Shown: in pieces, positions 1 through 5,469 of the stretch
Position numbering within the stretch: the first letter of the stretch is position 1
Layout of the letters: every line of letters begins with the position of its first letter
DNA from: an uncultured Burkholderiales bacterium
Lineage (GTDB): Bacteria; Pseudomonadota; Gammaproteobacteria; Burkholderiales; Burkholderiaceae_C
DNA: 9,350 nt
Assembly: GCA_937897495.1 (NCBI GenBank)
Contig: CALCBL010000117.1
Location: 1 to 9,350 of the forward strand
Reading direction: 5' to 3'
Notes under the pieces: model-generated
What the model saw: only the letters and a program-made list of their open reading frames with translations
Told to the model about the DNA's origin: nothing
Databases searched by the model: none
Program-made: the position numbers and the translations under genes

Positions 1-286
1 GCTTGGCCACAAACGCTACCCAATCGCCTTGGGGTGAGAACTGCGGACGACCGTCTTTGTCGCCACATTGCGTGAGTTGTCTGGGCTGACCGCCAAGGGT
101 CGACAAAAGCCAAATGGCACTTTGAATGGTGTTTTCTTGGACAGAGGGTTGAGCGACAGCACACACCGCCTGCGAACCGTCTGGACTGATGCTGGGAGCA
201 CCAAGTCGTTGCAGTTGCCACATCAACTCGACAGTGAGTTGTTTGGACTGGCGGGGAGATGCTGATTTTGTTTTTGATGCCGTCAT
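1..286 (-). CDS. S9 family peptidase, N-terminal part (runs off left edge)
   Basis: The first 95 codons of a protein that continues past position 1. The ATG at 286-284 has a good Shine-Dalgarno (AGGAGT, 300-295) 8 nt upstream, and the frame is open to the edge. After a Lys/Ser/Gln-rich start, residues 17-29 (LTVELMWQLQRLG) lead into two PD40/WD40-like beta-propeller strands with their hallmark turns: PSISPDGSQAV at 31-41 and PQFSPQGDWVAFVA at 81-94. Between them, IWLLSTLGGQPRQLT (58-72) is the strand typical of TolB-like propellers. Propellers starting like this are found in acylaminoacyl-peptidase/dipeptidyl-aminopeptidase-like serine hydrolases (S9), which carry a C-terminal alpha/beta hydrolase domain. 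There is no signal peptide, so it is probably cytoplasmic. The catalytic domain lies outside the window, so a TolB-like protein without peptidase activity cannot be excluded. Confidence 0.8.
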   Translation of the reverse strand, partial: MTASKTKSASPRQSKQLTVELMWQLQRLGAPSISPDGSQAVCAVAQPSVQENTIQSAIWLLSTLGGQPRQLTQCGDKDGRPQFSPQGDWVAFVAK

Positions 287-306
287 CTTCAACGACTCCT
301 GTGGAT

Positions 307-336
307 TGAATACATGGATTTGATACTGGCCGTCAA
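307..336 (-). promoter_or_regulatory. Candidate sigma70 promoter of the S9 peptidase gene
   Basis: On the minus strand a TTGACG -35 box (336-331, 5 of 6 consensus) is followed after 18 nt by TATTCA (312-307), a weak -10. It sits just upstream of the Shine-Dalgarno at 300-295 and would give a leader of about 15-20 nt. It lies directly after the two hairpins that end the Stealth gene. The weak -10 keeps confidence modest. Confidence 0.4.
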
Positions 337-343
337 TTGTCCC

Positions 344-411
344 TCAAAACGGTGAGCTGTTTTGAAGCTCTCAAACCGCCATGCCTAGAGGCTGTTTGAA
401 TTTGAGAGCTT
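344..411 (-). repeat. Two adjacent inverted repeats at the 3' end of the Stealth gene
   Basis: A perfect 11-bp inverted repeat has arms AAGCTCTCAAA (365-375) and TTTGAGAGCTT (401-411) with a 25-nt loop. One arm contains the Stealth stop codon (373-371), and the loop holds a small GCCT/AGGC hairpin. Directly next to it a second perfect dyad has arms TCAAAAC (344-350) and GTTTTGA (359-365) with an 8-nt loop. In minus-strand RNA these form two stem-loops end to end, from the last codons to just before the peptidase promoter. Neither is followed by a T-run, so they are not textbook intrinsic terminators. They may protect the mRNA 3' end or take part in factor-dependent termination. Confidence 0.6.
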
Positions 412-1480
412 GCACGGCATTGCCATCTTGGCTGCTTGCCAATTCATTTTGAGAGGAGTTGGGCAAAAGCGTTTTTAGCATTTGACGAACTTGAAGCAAT
501 CTAGGATCGCCATCATGGGCATCGTCTGTGGTGTCATTGATGCAAAAGAAATCTAAATAGCCAAACTGCTTTTTGAGATGCTCAAGCGATTGAACCCCTA
601 TCGCTTGTCCTGTTGCAATGTACAAATGCGAATGGTCTATTGTTTTGGCCAAACCATGTGCCAAAGCCCAGCGCAGCACAAAGTCAGAAATGATGGTGGG
701 CTTGTTCCAAGTGCGAAAAACAGTTGACCGTACCCGCTCAAATAACTCTGGCGCATCGCGCTCAATCTCCATCATCACTGACTTCAGCATGGGCCTAGGT
801 GAATGCGAGAAAGTTCTAGCCGTATGCAGATACTGAGGGTTCATTTTTCTGACACTTGAATCGGCTCGGGTGTTTGATTTATCCGCTTTGGTTTGCAGCC
901 ACTGTTTGGACAGTCGACTGGCATTTTCAAGGGAGGTCGATTCAGCTTTTAGCTTGTTGCCAATCACCTCGGGCTCATCAGACCAAGAGACAAAAAAGCC
1001 TTTTTCAAAAAACCAATTTTCCAAACAAACAGGCGCACCAAAGAACACATCGTCGTTCAAATAAAAATAGCGTTCTGAAAGCCCTGGAATGTGGTGAATA
1101 TAAGACTCGATATTGCCTGAATCGAATGTGGGCAATGAGGAATGGGGAATCAGTTGATGGTGATCGACCAACGTAATTTGATCTGAGGCTTGGAACCAAT
1201 CGGGTACCTGACCATCTGTGACGATGTAAATGTGGCCGTGTTCGGGAAAGAATTTTTCAAGGGCGCGCAAGCTGAACCGCAGCTCGTCGTTGTCGCGGTA
1301 ACGACCTTCCACATTGCCGAACTTGGCAAAACTTAAGTTGCCAGTGGCTTCTAATTTCTGGGCATATTTTTCGCGCTTGGCGCGCCACTCGCTATCGTTG
1401 CCATTCACCCAAAGGTAAACGATGTCTATCGCGGTATTTAAAGTCTTTGAAGCTTGATTCAAAAGGGATTGGTCTGACAT
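371..1480 (-). CDS. Stealth family capsular-polysaccharide phosphotransferase
   Basis: A 369-residue protein with all four conserved regions of the Stealth family in order. CR1 is IDIVYLWVNGNDSEW (18-32). CR2 (about 60-165) contains RYRDNDELRFSLR, HIYIVTDGQVPDW (83-95), LPTFDSGNIESYIHHIPGLSERY (116-138) and the acidic YLNDDVF motif (140-146). CR3 (about 218-280) starts HTARTFSHSPRP. CR4 (about 309-345) contains FFCINDTTDD. Family knowledge: bacterial members such as Neisseria SacB transfer a hexose-1-phosphate from a nucleotide sugar to build phosphodiester-linked capsule or surface polysaccharide, and the fold is shared with eukaryotic GlcNAc-1-phosphotransferase. No signal peptide or membrane segment is seen, so it should act in the cytoplasm. 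No other polysaccharide gene lies in the window. No clear Shine-Dalgarno precedes the ATG; the upstream sequence is A/T-rich. The frame is intact. Donor and acceptor sugars cannot be told from sequence. Confidence 0.9.
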   Translation of the reverse strand: MSDQSLLNQASKTLNTAIDIVYLWVNGNDSEWRAKREKYAQKLEATGNLSFAKFGNVEGRYRDNDELRFSLRALEKFFPEHGHIYIVTDGQVPDWFQASDQITLVDHHQLIPHSSLPTFDSGNIESYIHHIPGLSERYFYLNDDVFFGAPVCLENWFFEKGFFVSWSDEPEVIGNKLKAESTSLENASRLSKQWLQTKADKSNTRADSSVRKMNPQYLHTARTFSHSPRPMLKSVMMEIERDAPELFERVRSTVFRTWNKPTIISDFVLRWALAHGLAKTIDHSHLYIATGQAIGVQSLEHLKKQFGYLDFFCINDTTDDAHDGDPRLLQVRQMLKTLLPNSSQNELASSQDGNAVQALKFKQPLGMAV

Positions 1481-1564
1481 AAAAATGTCATTAAACCATT
1501 TTTTAAACTTAATTTGGAGTGTGAGGTTTTGCGGGCGAATGGCTTGATTCGGGCTCAGTCACGA

Positions 1565-1603
1565 CAAAGAAAAAGGGTTTACAAGAAGTCTTGTAAACCC
1601 TTT
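1565..1603 (-). terminator. Intrinsic terminator after tRNA-His
   Basis: A perfect 14-bp inverted repeat (arms 1572-1585 and 1590-1603, core GGGTTTACAAG) has a 4-nt loop. On the minus strand it is followed by TTTTTCTTTGTC. It starts 8 nt after the encoded CCA end of tRNA-His and would end the ppiD/tRNA-His transcript. In the plus direction no T-run follows, so it is one-way. Confidence 0.93.
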
Positions 1604-1611
1604 GAATTTGA

Positions 1612-1688
1612 TGGGGTGGCTGATGGGGCTCGAACCCACGACAACAGGAATCACAATCCTGGACTCTACCAACTGAGCTACAGCCACC
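1612..1688 (-). tRNA. tRNA-His (anticodon GTG)
   Basis: The minus strand reads GGTGGCTGTAGCTCAG at the 5' end, an anticodon loop TTGTGAT carrying GTG, the T-loop core GGTTCGAGCCC, and the acceptor end CAGCCACC followed by an encoded CCA (1614-1612). The extra 5' G (position 1688) opposite C73 is the G-1 identity element for histidyl-tRNA synthetase, here encoded in the gene. It lies 33 nt after the ppiD stop codon, with its own -10 box between and an intrinsic terminator after it. The cloverleaf is complete. Confidence 0.97.
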
Positions 1689-1699
1689 GTAGAAGCGGG

Positions 1700-1705
1700 A
1701 TTATA
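1700..1705 (-). promoter_or_regulatory. Candidate -10 box and GC-rich discriminator of tRNA-His
   Basis: A perfect TATAAT hexamer on the minus strand (1705-1700) is followed by the discriminator CCCGC, a pattern typical of stringently controlled stable-RNA promoters. Transcription would start a few bases before the mature tRNA end at 1688. No good -35 is visible 16-18 nt upstream, where the ppiD stop codon lies. Read-through from ppiD may also supply the tRNA. Confidence 0.5.
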
Positions 1706-1721
1706 GCCGAAACTTTTTTTC

Positions 1722-3653
1722 TCAGGCCCCTTGCGCCTCTGACTTTGGCTTGGCAGCACTGGGTTTTGGCACCAAAATTTCAGCCTTCATCTTGGTCTTT
1801 AACTGGGCAATGTAGGCCTGCGTTTCAGCGGTACCCCACAGCTGCGTAAATTGCTGCTGAGCTTGAACCATGAGCTCTTTGTTTTCAGCTTCAGGTGGCA
1901 AGATCTTGGTCACACGAACCACAGCAAAACCTTGAACGCCCAAATCTACGCCACTGACTGAGGGCAGCTTGTTAGGGTCGGCGCGCAGAACAGCATCAAC
2001 CACTTTGGGCAATTGCCTTTGTGTTTTTTCGCGAGAAATCACAATGGCATTGGGCAGATTGTCAGCACCAGTGCTGGCTTTGAGTGCAGTCAAACGTTGC
2101 TCGCCTTGGGCTTTGGCCATTTCAGCGGCCTTTTCTTGGGTTAAAGCACGTTTGACAAATTCTTTCACTTCCGCCAAGGGCAAAGTGGCAGCGGGTTGGT
2201 GCTTGACCACACGGGCTGAAACCAGCGTGCTGGGTGCCACTTCAATGGCTTCTGTGTTGCGCTGCTTTTGCAAAGATGCTTCACTGAAAATAGCTTGCAA
2301 CAAACCTGGATGGCTCAAGACACTTCGGGCCTGCGTGGGTTGGCGTGCCACTTGATTGGCCTTTTGAATGTTGAGTTTGAGCTTGTCTGCCACAGGCTTC
2401 AAGCTGTCGGACTGCTCGTACACCGTATTGGAAAATGTTTCTGCCAACTCGGCATATTTGCGCTGGGCTTGCTGCTTCTTCAAGTCTGCTTCCAAGGCGG
2501 GGCGCATTGACTCAAAGCTTTGGGCTTTGGCCGCCTTGATGTCGGTGAGTTGAATGATGTGGTAGCCAAACTCAGACTCGACCAAGTCACTGATGTCTGA
2601 CGTTTTCATGCTGAATGCGGCATCCTCAAAGGCTTTCACCATGGCACCACGACCGAAGAAGTCCAAATCACCCCCTTTGACAGCAGAGCCGGGGTCTTGA
2701 GAGTTTTTGCGAGCGACATCGGCGAAGCTTGCAGGCTTGGCTTTGACCAATTTCAACAACTCCTCAGCCTTGGCGCGTGCAATTTTTTTCTCAGCTTCAG
2801 GCGAATCCTTGGCTGCAGTGATCAGAATATGGCTGGCACGACGCTCTTCTTTGCTGGACAAGCGCTGCAAGTTTTGCTCGTAGTAAGACTTCAAGTCTTG
2901 TTCGTTCAAAGTAATCGATTGACGCAGACTTTCAATGTCGAGAACAATGTACTCAATGTCAGCTGATTCGGAAGATTGGTATTTGTCTTTGTTTTTATCG
3001 TAATAAGCCTGCAAATCAGCATCAGAGACCGTGACTTTGCCGAGGTAGTCAGCAGCTGGGAAATTCAGAATTTGAACTTCGCGACTTTGCATGAAAGCGT
3101 TCATGGCCGTTTGTGTTTGCGCAGAAGTGGCGTATGCAGATGCTTGAACACCTTGAATGACCTGGCGATTGGACAAATCTGCACGAACTTGCATTTCAAA
3201 CATTTCTGGCGTCATGCCTTGAGAAGCTGCCAGTTGTTTGTAACGCGCCATGTCAAGCTTGCCATCAGCCGTGCGCAAAGCCGCAATGGCAGGGCTTTGC
3301 TGTAACTCGCGCGCCAAACGTGTGTCGCTGGCCACCAACTGTAATTTTTGAGCCGCTGCTGAAATGACCTGGTCACGAACCAAGCGCTCTAATGTGGCGT
3401 ACTTGGCTTCTGGCGTGTCAAACAACTTGGCATCAATATTGGGCATCGACGCCCGAATTCGATCGACTTCGCGCTTGTGTGCGGCGTCCCAATCGGTTTG
3501 GTTGATTTTGTTGCCGTTGACTTTGGCGACCACGGCGCCCTTGTCATTGAAACGACTGTAGCCTTCAAGACCAAACAAAACGAAGGAGGGAATGATGAGC
3601 AGGAACAATATGCCCATCATGATCTTGGTGTTGTTGCGGACAAAATCAAACAT
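1722..3653 (-). CDS. ppiD: Periplasmic folding factor PpiD/SurA-type peptidyl-prolyl isomerase
   Basis: A 643-residue inner-membrane-anchored chaperone with its bulk in the periplasm. Residues 1-10 are polar and basic (MFDFVRNNTK), followed by one hydrophobic anchor (11-29), which gives an N-in, C-out topology. A SurA/PpiD N-terminal chaperone region spans about 38-230. One parvulin domain spans about 268-372, with EERRASHIL, the SQDPGSAVKGGDLDFFGRG loop and FGYHII. The parvulin positions H275, D320, M338, F342 and H365 are kept, so this domain could be catalytic, unlike the inactive one reported for E. coli PpiD. A second helical region and an Ala/Lys/Pro-rich tail follow. Length matches the usual 620-650. 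PpiD assists proteins leaving the SecYEG translocon. In E. coli the order is lon-hupB-ppiD; here hupB is also upstream, separated by tRNA-Val and its terminator. No strong promoter is evident in the short gap 3654-3690. Confidence 0.93.
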   Translation of the reverse strand: MFDFVRNNTKIMMGILFLLIIPSFVLFGLEGYSRFNDKGAVVAKVNGNKINQTDWDAAHKREVDRIRASMPNIDAKLFDTPEAKYATLERLVRDQVISAAAQKLQLVASDTRLARELQQSPAIAALRTADGKLDMARYKQLAASQGMTPEMFEMQVRADLSNRQVIQGVQASAYATSAQTQTAMNAFMQSREVQILNFPAADYLGKVTVSDADLQAYYDKNKDKYQSSESADIEYIVLDIESLRQSITLNEQDLKSYYEQNLQRLSSKEERRASHILITAAKDSPEAEKKIARAKAEELLKLVKAKPASFADVARKNSQDPGSAVKGGDLDFFGRGAMVKAFEDAAFSMKTSDISDLVESEFGYHIIQLTDIKAAKAQSFESMRPALEADLKKQQAQRKYAELAETFSNTVYEQSDSLKPVADKLKLNIQKANQVARQPTQARSVLSHPGLLQAIFSEASLQKQRNTEAIEVAPSTLVSARVVKHQPAATLPLAEVKEFVKRALTQEKAAEMAKAQGEQRLTALKASTGADNLPNAIVISREKTQRQLPKVVDAVLRADPNKLPSVSGVDLGVQGFAVVRVTKILPPEAENKELMVQAQQQFTQLWGTAETQAYIAQLKTKMKAEILVPKPSAAKPKSEAQGA

Positions 3654-3690
3654 GTGAGAACTCTCTGTCTATTGACGCTGTAAATGTCAC

Positions 3691-3722
3691 AAAAAGACAA
3701 AAGGCGAACAACCTGTTCGCCT
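3691..3722 (-). terminator. Intrinsic terminator after tRNA-Val
   Basis: Perfect 8-bp arms AGGCGAAC (3702-3709) and GTTCGCCT (3715-3722) enclose a 5-nt loop. On the minus strand they are followed by TTTTGTCTTTTT. It ends the hupB/tRNA-Val transcript and separates it from ppiD. Confidence 0.9.
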
Positions 3723-3733
3723 CTGTTTGGGGG

Positions 3734-3809
3734 TGGTGGGTGCTGACGGGGTCGAACCGCCGACCTACGCCTTGTAAGGGCGCCGCTCTACCGACTGAGC
3801 TAAGCACCC
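3734..3809 (-). tRNA. tRNA-Val (anticodon TAC)
   Basis: The minus strand shows acceptor GGGTGCT, D-arm GCTCAGTCGGTAGAGC, anticodon loop CTTACAA with TAC, T-arm GGCGGTTCGACCCCGTC, and acceptor AGCACCC, then A73 and an encoded CCA (3736-3734). It closely resembles E. coli tRNA-Val(UAC). It starts 13 nt after the hupB stop codon with no room for a separate promoter, so it must be cut by RNase P from a hupB-tRNA transcript, unless a promoter lies inside hupB. Confidence 0.97.
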
Positions 3810-3822
3810 CCCTAATCAAAGA

Positions 3823-4095
3823 TTAATTCAAGGCGTCTTTTAAAGCCTTGCCTGGACGGAACTTAGGCACCTTGGCTGATTTGATTTTGATGGCAGCACC
3901 AGTACGCGGGTTGCGACCAGCGCGAGCAGCACGCTTGGTGACGGCAAATGTACCGAAACCAACCAAGGCGACAGTGCCGCCTTTTTTCAATGTGGTGCGA
4001 ACGGCGCCAATGGTGGCTTCCAATGCACGGCCAGCAGCAGCTTTAGAAATGTCTGCTTGTTTGGCAATGTGCTCGATCAATTCAGTCTTGTTCAT
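3823..4095 (-). CDS. hupB: Nucleoid-associated DNA-binding protein HU
   Basis: A 90-residue HU-family protein of exactly the usual length. It binds and bends DNA without much sequence specificity, as a dimer, and shapes the nucleoid. The N-terminal helices ([20 protein letters not shown]) form the dimer interface. The family signature spans 46-65 ([20 protein letters not shown]), followed by TGAAIKI and the C-terminal [12 protein letters not shown]. The DNA-intercalating proline lies in the GRNP turn at the tip of the beta arm (residue 63). HU is favoured over IHF by these sequences and by the ppiD neighbourhood. The AAGG at 4107-4104 sits 8 nt before the ATG. The promoter is at 4223-4251. 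The gene has no terminator of its own because tRNA-Val follows after 13 nt. The symbol follows the E. coli hupB-ppiD order; alpha and beta subunits are not distinguished here. Confidence 0.95.
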   Translation of the reverse strand: MNKTELIEHIAKQADISKAAAGRALEATIGAVRTTLKKGGTVALVGFGTFAVTKRAARAGRNPRTGAAIKIKSAKVPKFRPGKALKDALN

Positions 4096-4133
4096 ACAAA
4101 GAACCTTAGGAAAAAATAAGAGAACTCAAAATC

Positions 4134-4144
4134 TGAGTGACTCA
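4134..4144. repeat. 11-bp palindrome in the hupB leader
   Basis: TGAGTGACTCA is a perfect dyad around a central G (arms 4134-4138 and 4140-4144), about 40 nt before the hupB start codon. It could be a short protein-binding site or a small RNA stem. It is short enough to be chance. Confidence 0.35.
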
Positions 4145-4163
4145 TGATTGTTAAAATTTTTTT

Positions 4164-4182
4164 GAAGTTTTAAAAAAACTTC
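4164..4182 (-). repeat. A/T-rich hairpin in the hupB leader
   Basis: Perfect 8-bp arms GAAGTTTT (4164-4171) and AAAACTTC (4175-4182) enclose a 3-nt loop. In the minus-strand transcript it lies about 35-50 nt after the predicted start of transcription, within an unusually A/T-rich leader. It has no G+C core and no following T-run, so it is not a standard terminator. It may be a leader stem affecting stability or translation. Confidence 0.45.
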
Positions 4183-4183
4183 C

Positions 4184-4264
4184 GACACAAAACATTGTCT
4201 TCGCAATGAATTTGCTGACCTCAATTTAACCAGACAAAACAAGCCTGTCAAATGATTTTGTGTC
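4184..4264. repeat. Inverted GACACAAAA motif flanking the hupB promoter
   Basis: GACACAAAA (4184-4192) and its exact reverse complement TTTTGTGTC (4256-4264) lie on either side of the hupB -10 and -35 boxes. A degenerate copy, CCAGACAAAACA (4230-4241), falls inside the promoter spacer and resembles CCGACACAAAACA (4182-4194). A further near match, GACACGAA, is at 4280-4287. The arrangement resembles operator copies, but A/T richness raises the chance of coincidence. Confidence 0.35.
4223..4251 (-). promoter_or_regulatory. Sigma70 promoter of hupB (and tRNA-Val)
   Basis: A perfect -35 TTGACA (4251-4246) is followed by exactly 17 nt and then TAAATT (4228-4223), matching the -10 consensus at 4 of 6 positions. 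The predicted start of transcription is near 4215, giving a leader of about 120 nt before the hupB ATG. Surrounding DNA is A/T-rich, with A- and T-tracts that could favour polymerase or HU binding. It lies just after the terminator of the uvrC operon. Confidence 0.75.
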
Positions 4265-4300
4265 TAGAAACCGCAATGCGACACGAATTCTAGACGCAAA
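4257..4300. repeat. 13-bp near-perfect dyad upstream of the hupB -35 box
   Basis: Arms TTTGTGTCTAGAA (4257-4269) and TTCTAGACGCAAA (4288-4300) pair over 13 positions with one non-Watson-Crick position (T4261 opposite G4296, a G-U pair in plus-strand RNA). The 18-nt loop contains CGCAATGCG. It starts 6 bp upstream of the -35 hexamer and lies downstream of the dehydrogenase terminator. No T-run follows on the minus strand, so it is more likely a DNA site or an RNA stem in read-through transcripts than a terminator. Confidence 0.5.
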
Positions 4301-4325
4301 CTGAATGTCTGCAAGGGGCTTCGCG

Positions 4326-4360
4326 AAAAAAAATTGGGAGATCCAACAACTAGATCCCAA
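4326..4360 (-). terminator. Intrinsic terminator of the uvrC-pgsA-permease-dehydrogenase operon
   Basis: On the minus strand, 6 nt after the dehydrogenase stop, TTGGGA (4360-4355) pairs with TCCCAA (4339-4334) and is followed at once by eight T residues (4333-4326). An inner GATC pair can lengthen the stem across a small bulge. This is a clear Rho-independent terminator and sets the end of the operon. Confidence 0.93.
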
Positions 4361-4366
4361 AAGTTC

Positions 4367-5452
4367 TCATAAAGCTGCAGCAATGGCTTTTCCAACGTCT
4401 TGCGTATTAGCAGAACCCCCAATGTCTGCGGTGCGTGGCGCACCACTATTGGGTGCCAATACTTTTTCAATGGCAGCCAATACGGCATCGTGGGCAGGCT
4501 TGCAACCCAAAAATTCCAACATCATGGCACCGCACCAAATTTGACCGATCGGGTTTGCAATGTTCTTGCCTGCGATGTCTGGCGCAGAGCCATGAACCGG
4601 TTCAAACAAAGAGGGGTATTTGCGATCTGGATTGAGGTTGGCACTGGGTGCAATGCCAATCGTGCCTGTGCAAGCTGGGCCCAAGTCGCTCAAAATATCA
4701 CCAAACAAATTGCTGGCCACCACCACATCGAAAAAGTCGGGGCGCTGCACAAAGTGCGCCGTCAAAATATCGATGTGAAACTTATCAACATGGATGCCCG
4801 GGTAGTTCTTGGCCATTTCGACAACACGCTCATCCCAATAAGGCATGGTAATGGCAATGCCGTTGGATTTGGTGGCACTGGTGAGATGCTTCTTAGGGCG
4901 AGTCTGCGCAAGTTCAAAGGCGAATTTCAAGACGCGATCGACGCCAATGCGCGACATGACCGTTTCTTGCATCACAATTTCACGCTCGGTACCAGGGTAC
5001 ATGCGCCCGCCAATGCTGGAGTACTCACCCTCGGTGTTTTCGCGCACGATGTACATGTCAATTTCACCGGGCTGTCTGGGCGAGCCATCTCTTCGCACCA
5101 CGGGCGCAATGATGCCTGGCATGAGTCTGGCAGGACGCAAGTTGATGTACTGATCAAACTCACGGCGAAACAAAAGCAAAGAGCCCCACAAAGACACATG
5201 GTCGGCAATTTTGTCTGGCCAGCCCACAGCACCAAAGTAGATGGCATCGTGGCCACCGATTTGGTCTTTCCAATTGTCGGGCAGCATTTGGCCGTGCTTT
5301 TCAAAGTAGTCCCAACTTGAAAAGTCGAAATGATCAAATTGCAAATCGAGATTGAATTTTGAAGCGGCTGCCGCCATGACCCTCAGGCCCTCGGGCATGA
5401 CTTCTTTGCCAATGCCATCTCCAGCAATGACTGCAATGCGTTTTTTTGTCAT
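4367..5452 (-). CDS. Tartrate dehydrogenase/D-malate-type oxidative decarboxylase
   Basis: A 361-residue member of the NAD-dependent beta-decarboxylating dehydrogenase family (isopropylmalate, isocitrate, tartrate and D-malate dehydrogenases). The chosen ATG (5452) gives MTKKRIAVIAGDGIGKEV and has an ideal AGGAG (5464-5460) 7 nt upstream; a start 18 codons earlier (5506) would overlap the permease gene. Visible motifs are GDGIGKEV (11-18), SLWGSLLLFRREFDQYINLRP (87-107), ENTEGEYS (138-145) with catalytic Tyr144, Lys195 in TSATKSNG, metal-binding acids in DKFHIDI (223-229) and NLFGDILSDLG (248-258), and the NAD-binding EPVHGSAPDIAGKNIANP (284-301). The SLWG plus REFDQYINLRP loop is that of the tartrate/D-malate group (TtuC/DmlA-like) rather than leucine-pathway LeuB. 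Likely substrates are tartrate, D-malate or a similar hydroxydiacid. It is the last gene of the operon, 17 nt after the permease. The exact substrate is not certain. Confidence 0.88.
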   Translation of the reverse strand: MTKKRIAVIAGDGIGKEVMPEGLRVMAAAASKFNLDLQFDHFDFSSWDYFEKHGQMLPDNWKDQIGGHDAIYFGAVGWPDKIADHVSLWGSLLLFRREFDQYINLRPARLMPGIIAPVVRRDGSPRQPGEIDMYIVRENTEGEYSSIGGRMYPGTEREIVMQETVMSRIGVDRVLKFAFELAQTRPKKHLTSATKSNGIAITMPYWDERVVEMAKNYPGIHVDKFHIDILTAHFVQRPDFFDVVVASNLFGDILSDLGPACTGTIGIAPSANLNPDRKYPSLFEPVHGSAPDIAGKNIANPIGQIWCGAMMLEFLGCKPAHDAVLAAIEKVLAPNSGAPRTADIGGSANTQDVGKAIAAAL

Positions 5453-5469
5453 GTTTTTTCTCCTAAAAT

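Noticed and set aside
16..204. 62-codon minus-strand open frame
   Set aside because: It is in a different frame from the S9 peptidase reading, which has a Shine-Dalgarno, propeller motifs and an open frame to the edge.
371..1688. Genomic island inserted at the tRNA-His 3' end
   Set aside because: A Stealth gene next to a tRNA hints at this, but I find no integrase and no duplicate of the tRNA 3' end in the window, and the tRNA terminator is intact.
1514..1849. 111-codon plus-strand open frame
   Set aside because: It runs through the tRNA-His terminator, the tRNA gene and the end of ppiD, so it cannot be a real protein gene.
4257..4300. The 13-bp dyad as a second transcription terminator
   Set aside because: No T-run follows on either strand, and a strong terminator already lies at 4326-4360.
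4400..5320. 306-codon open frame on the plus strand
   Set aside because: It is antisense to the dehydrogenase gene, whose motifs and Shine-Dalgarno are unambiguous. The translation resembles no family and is a by-product of codon bias.
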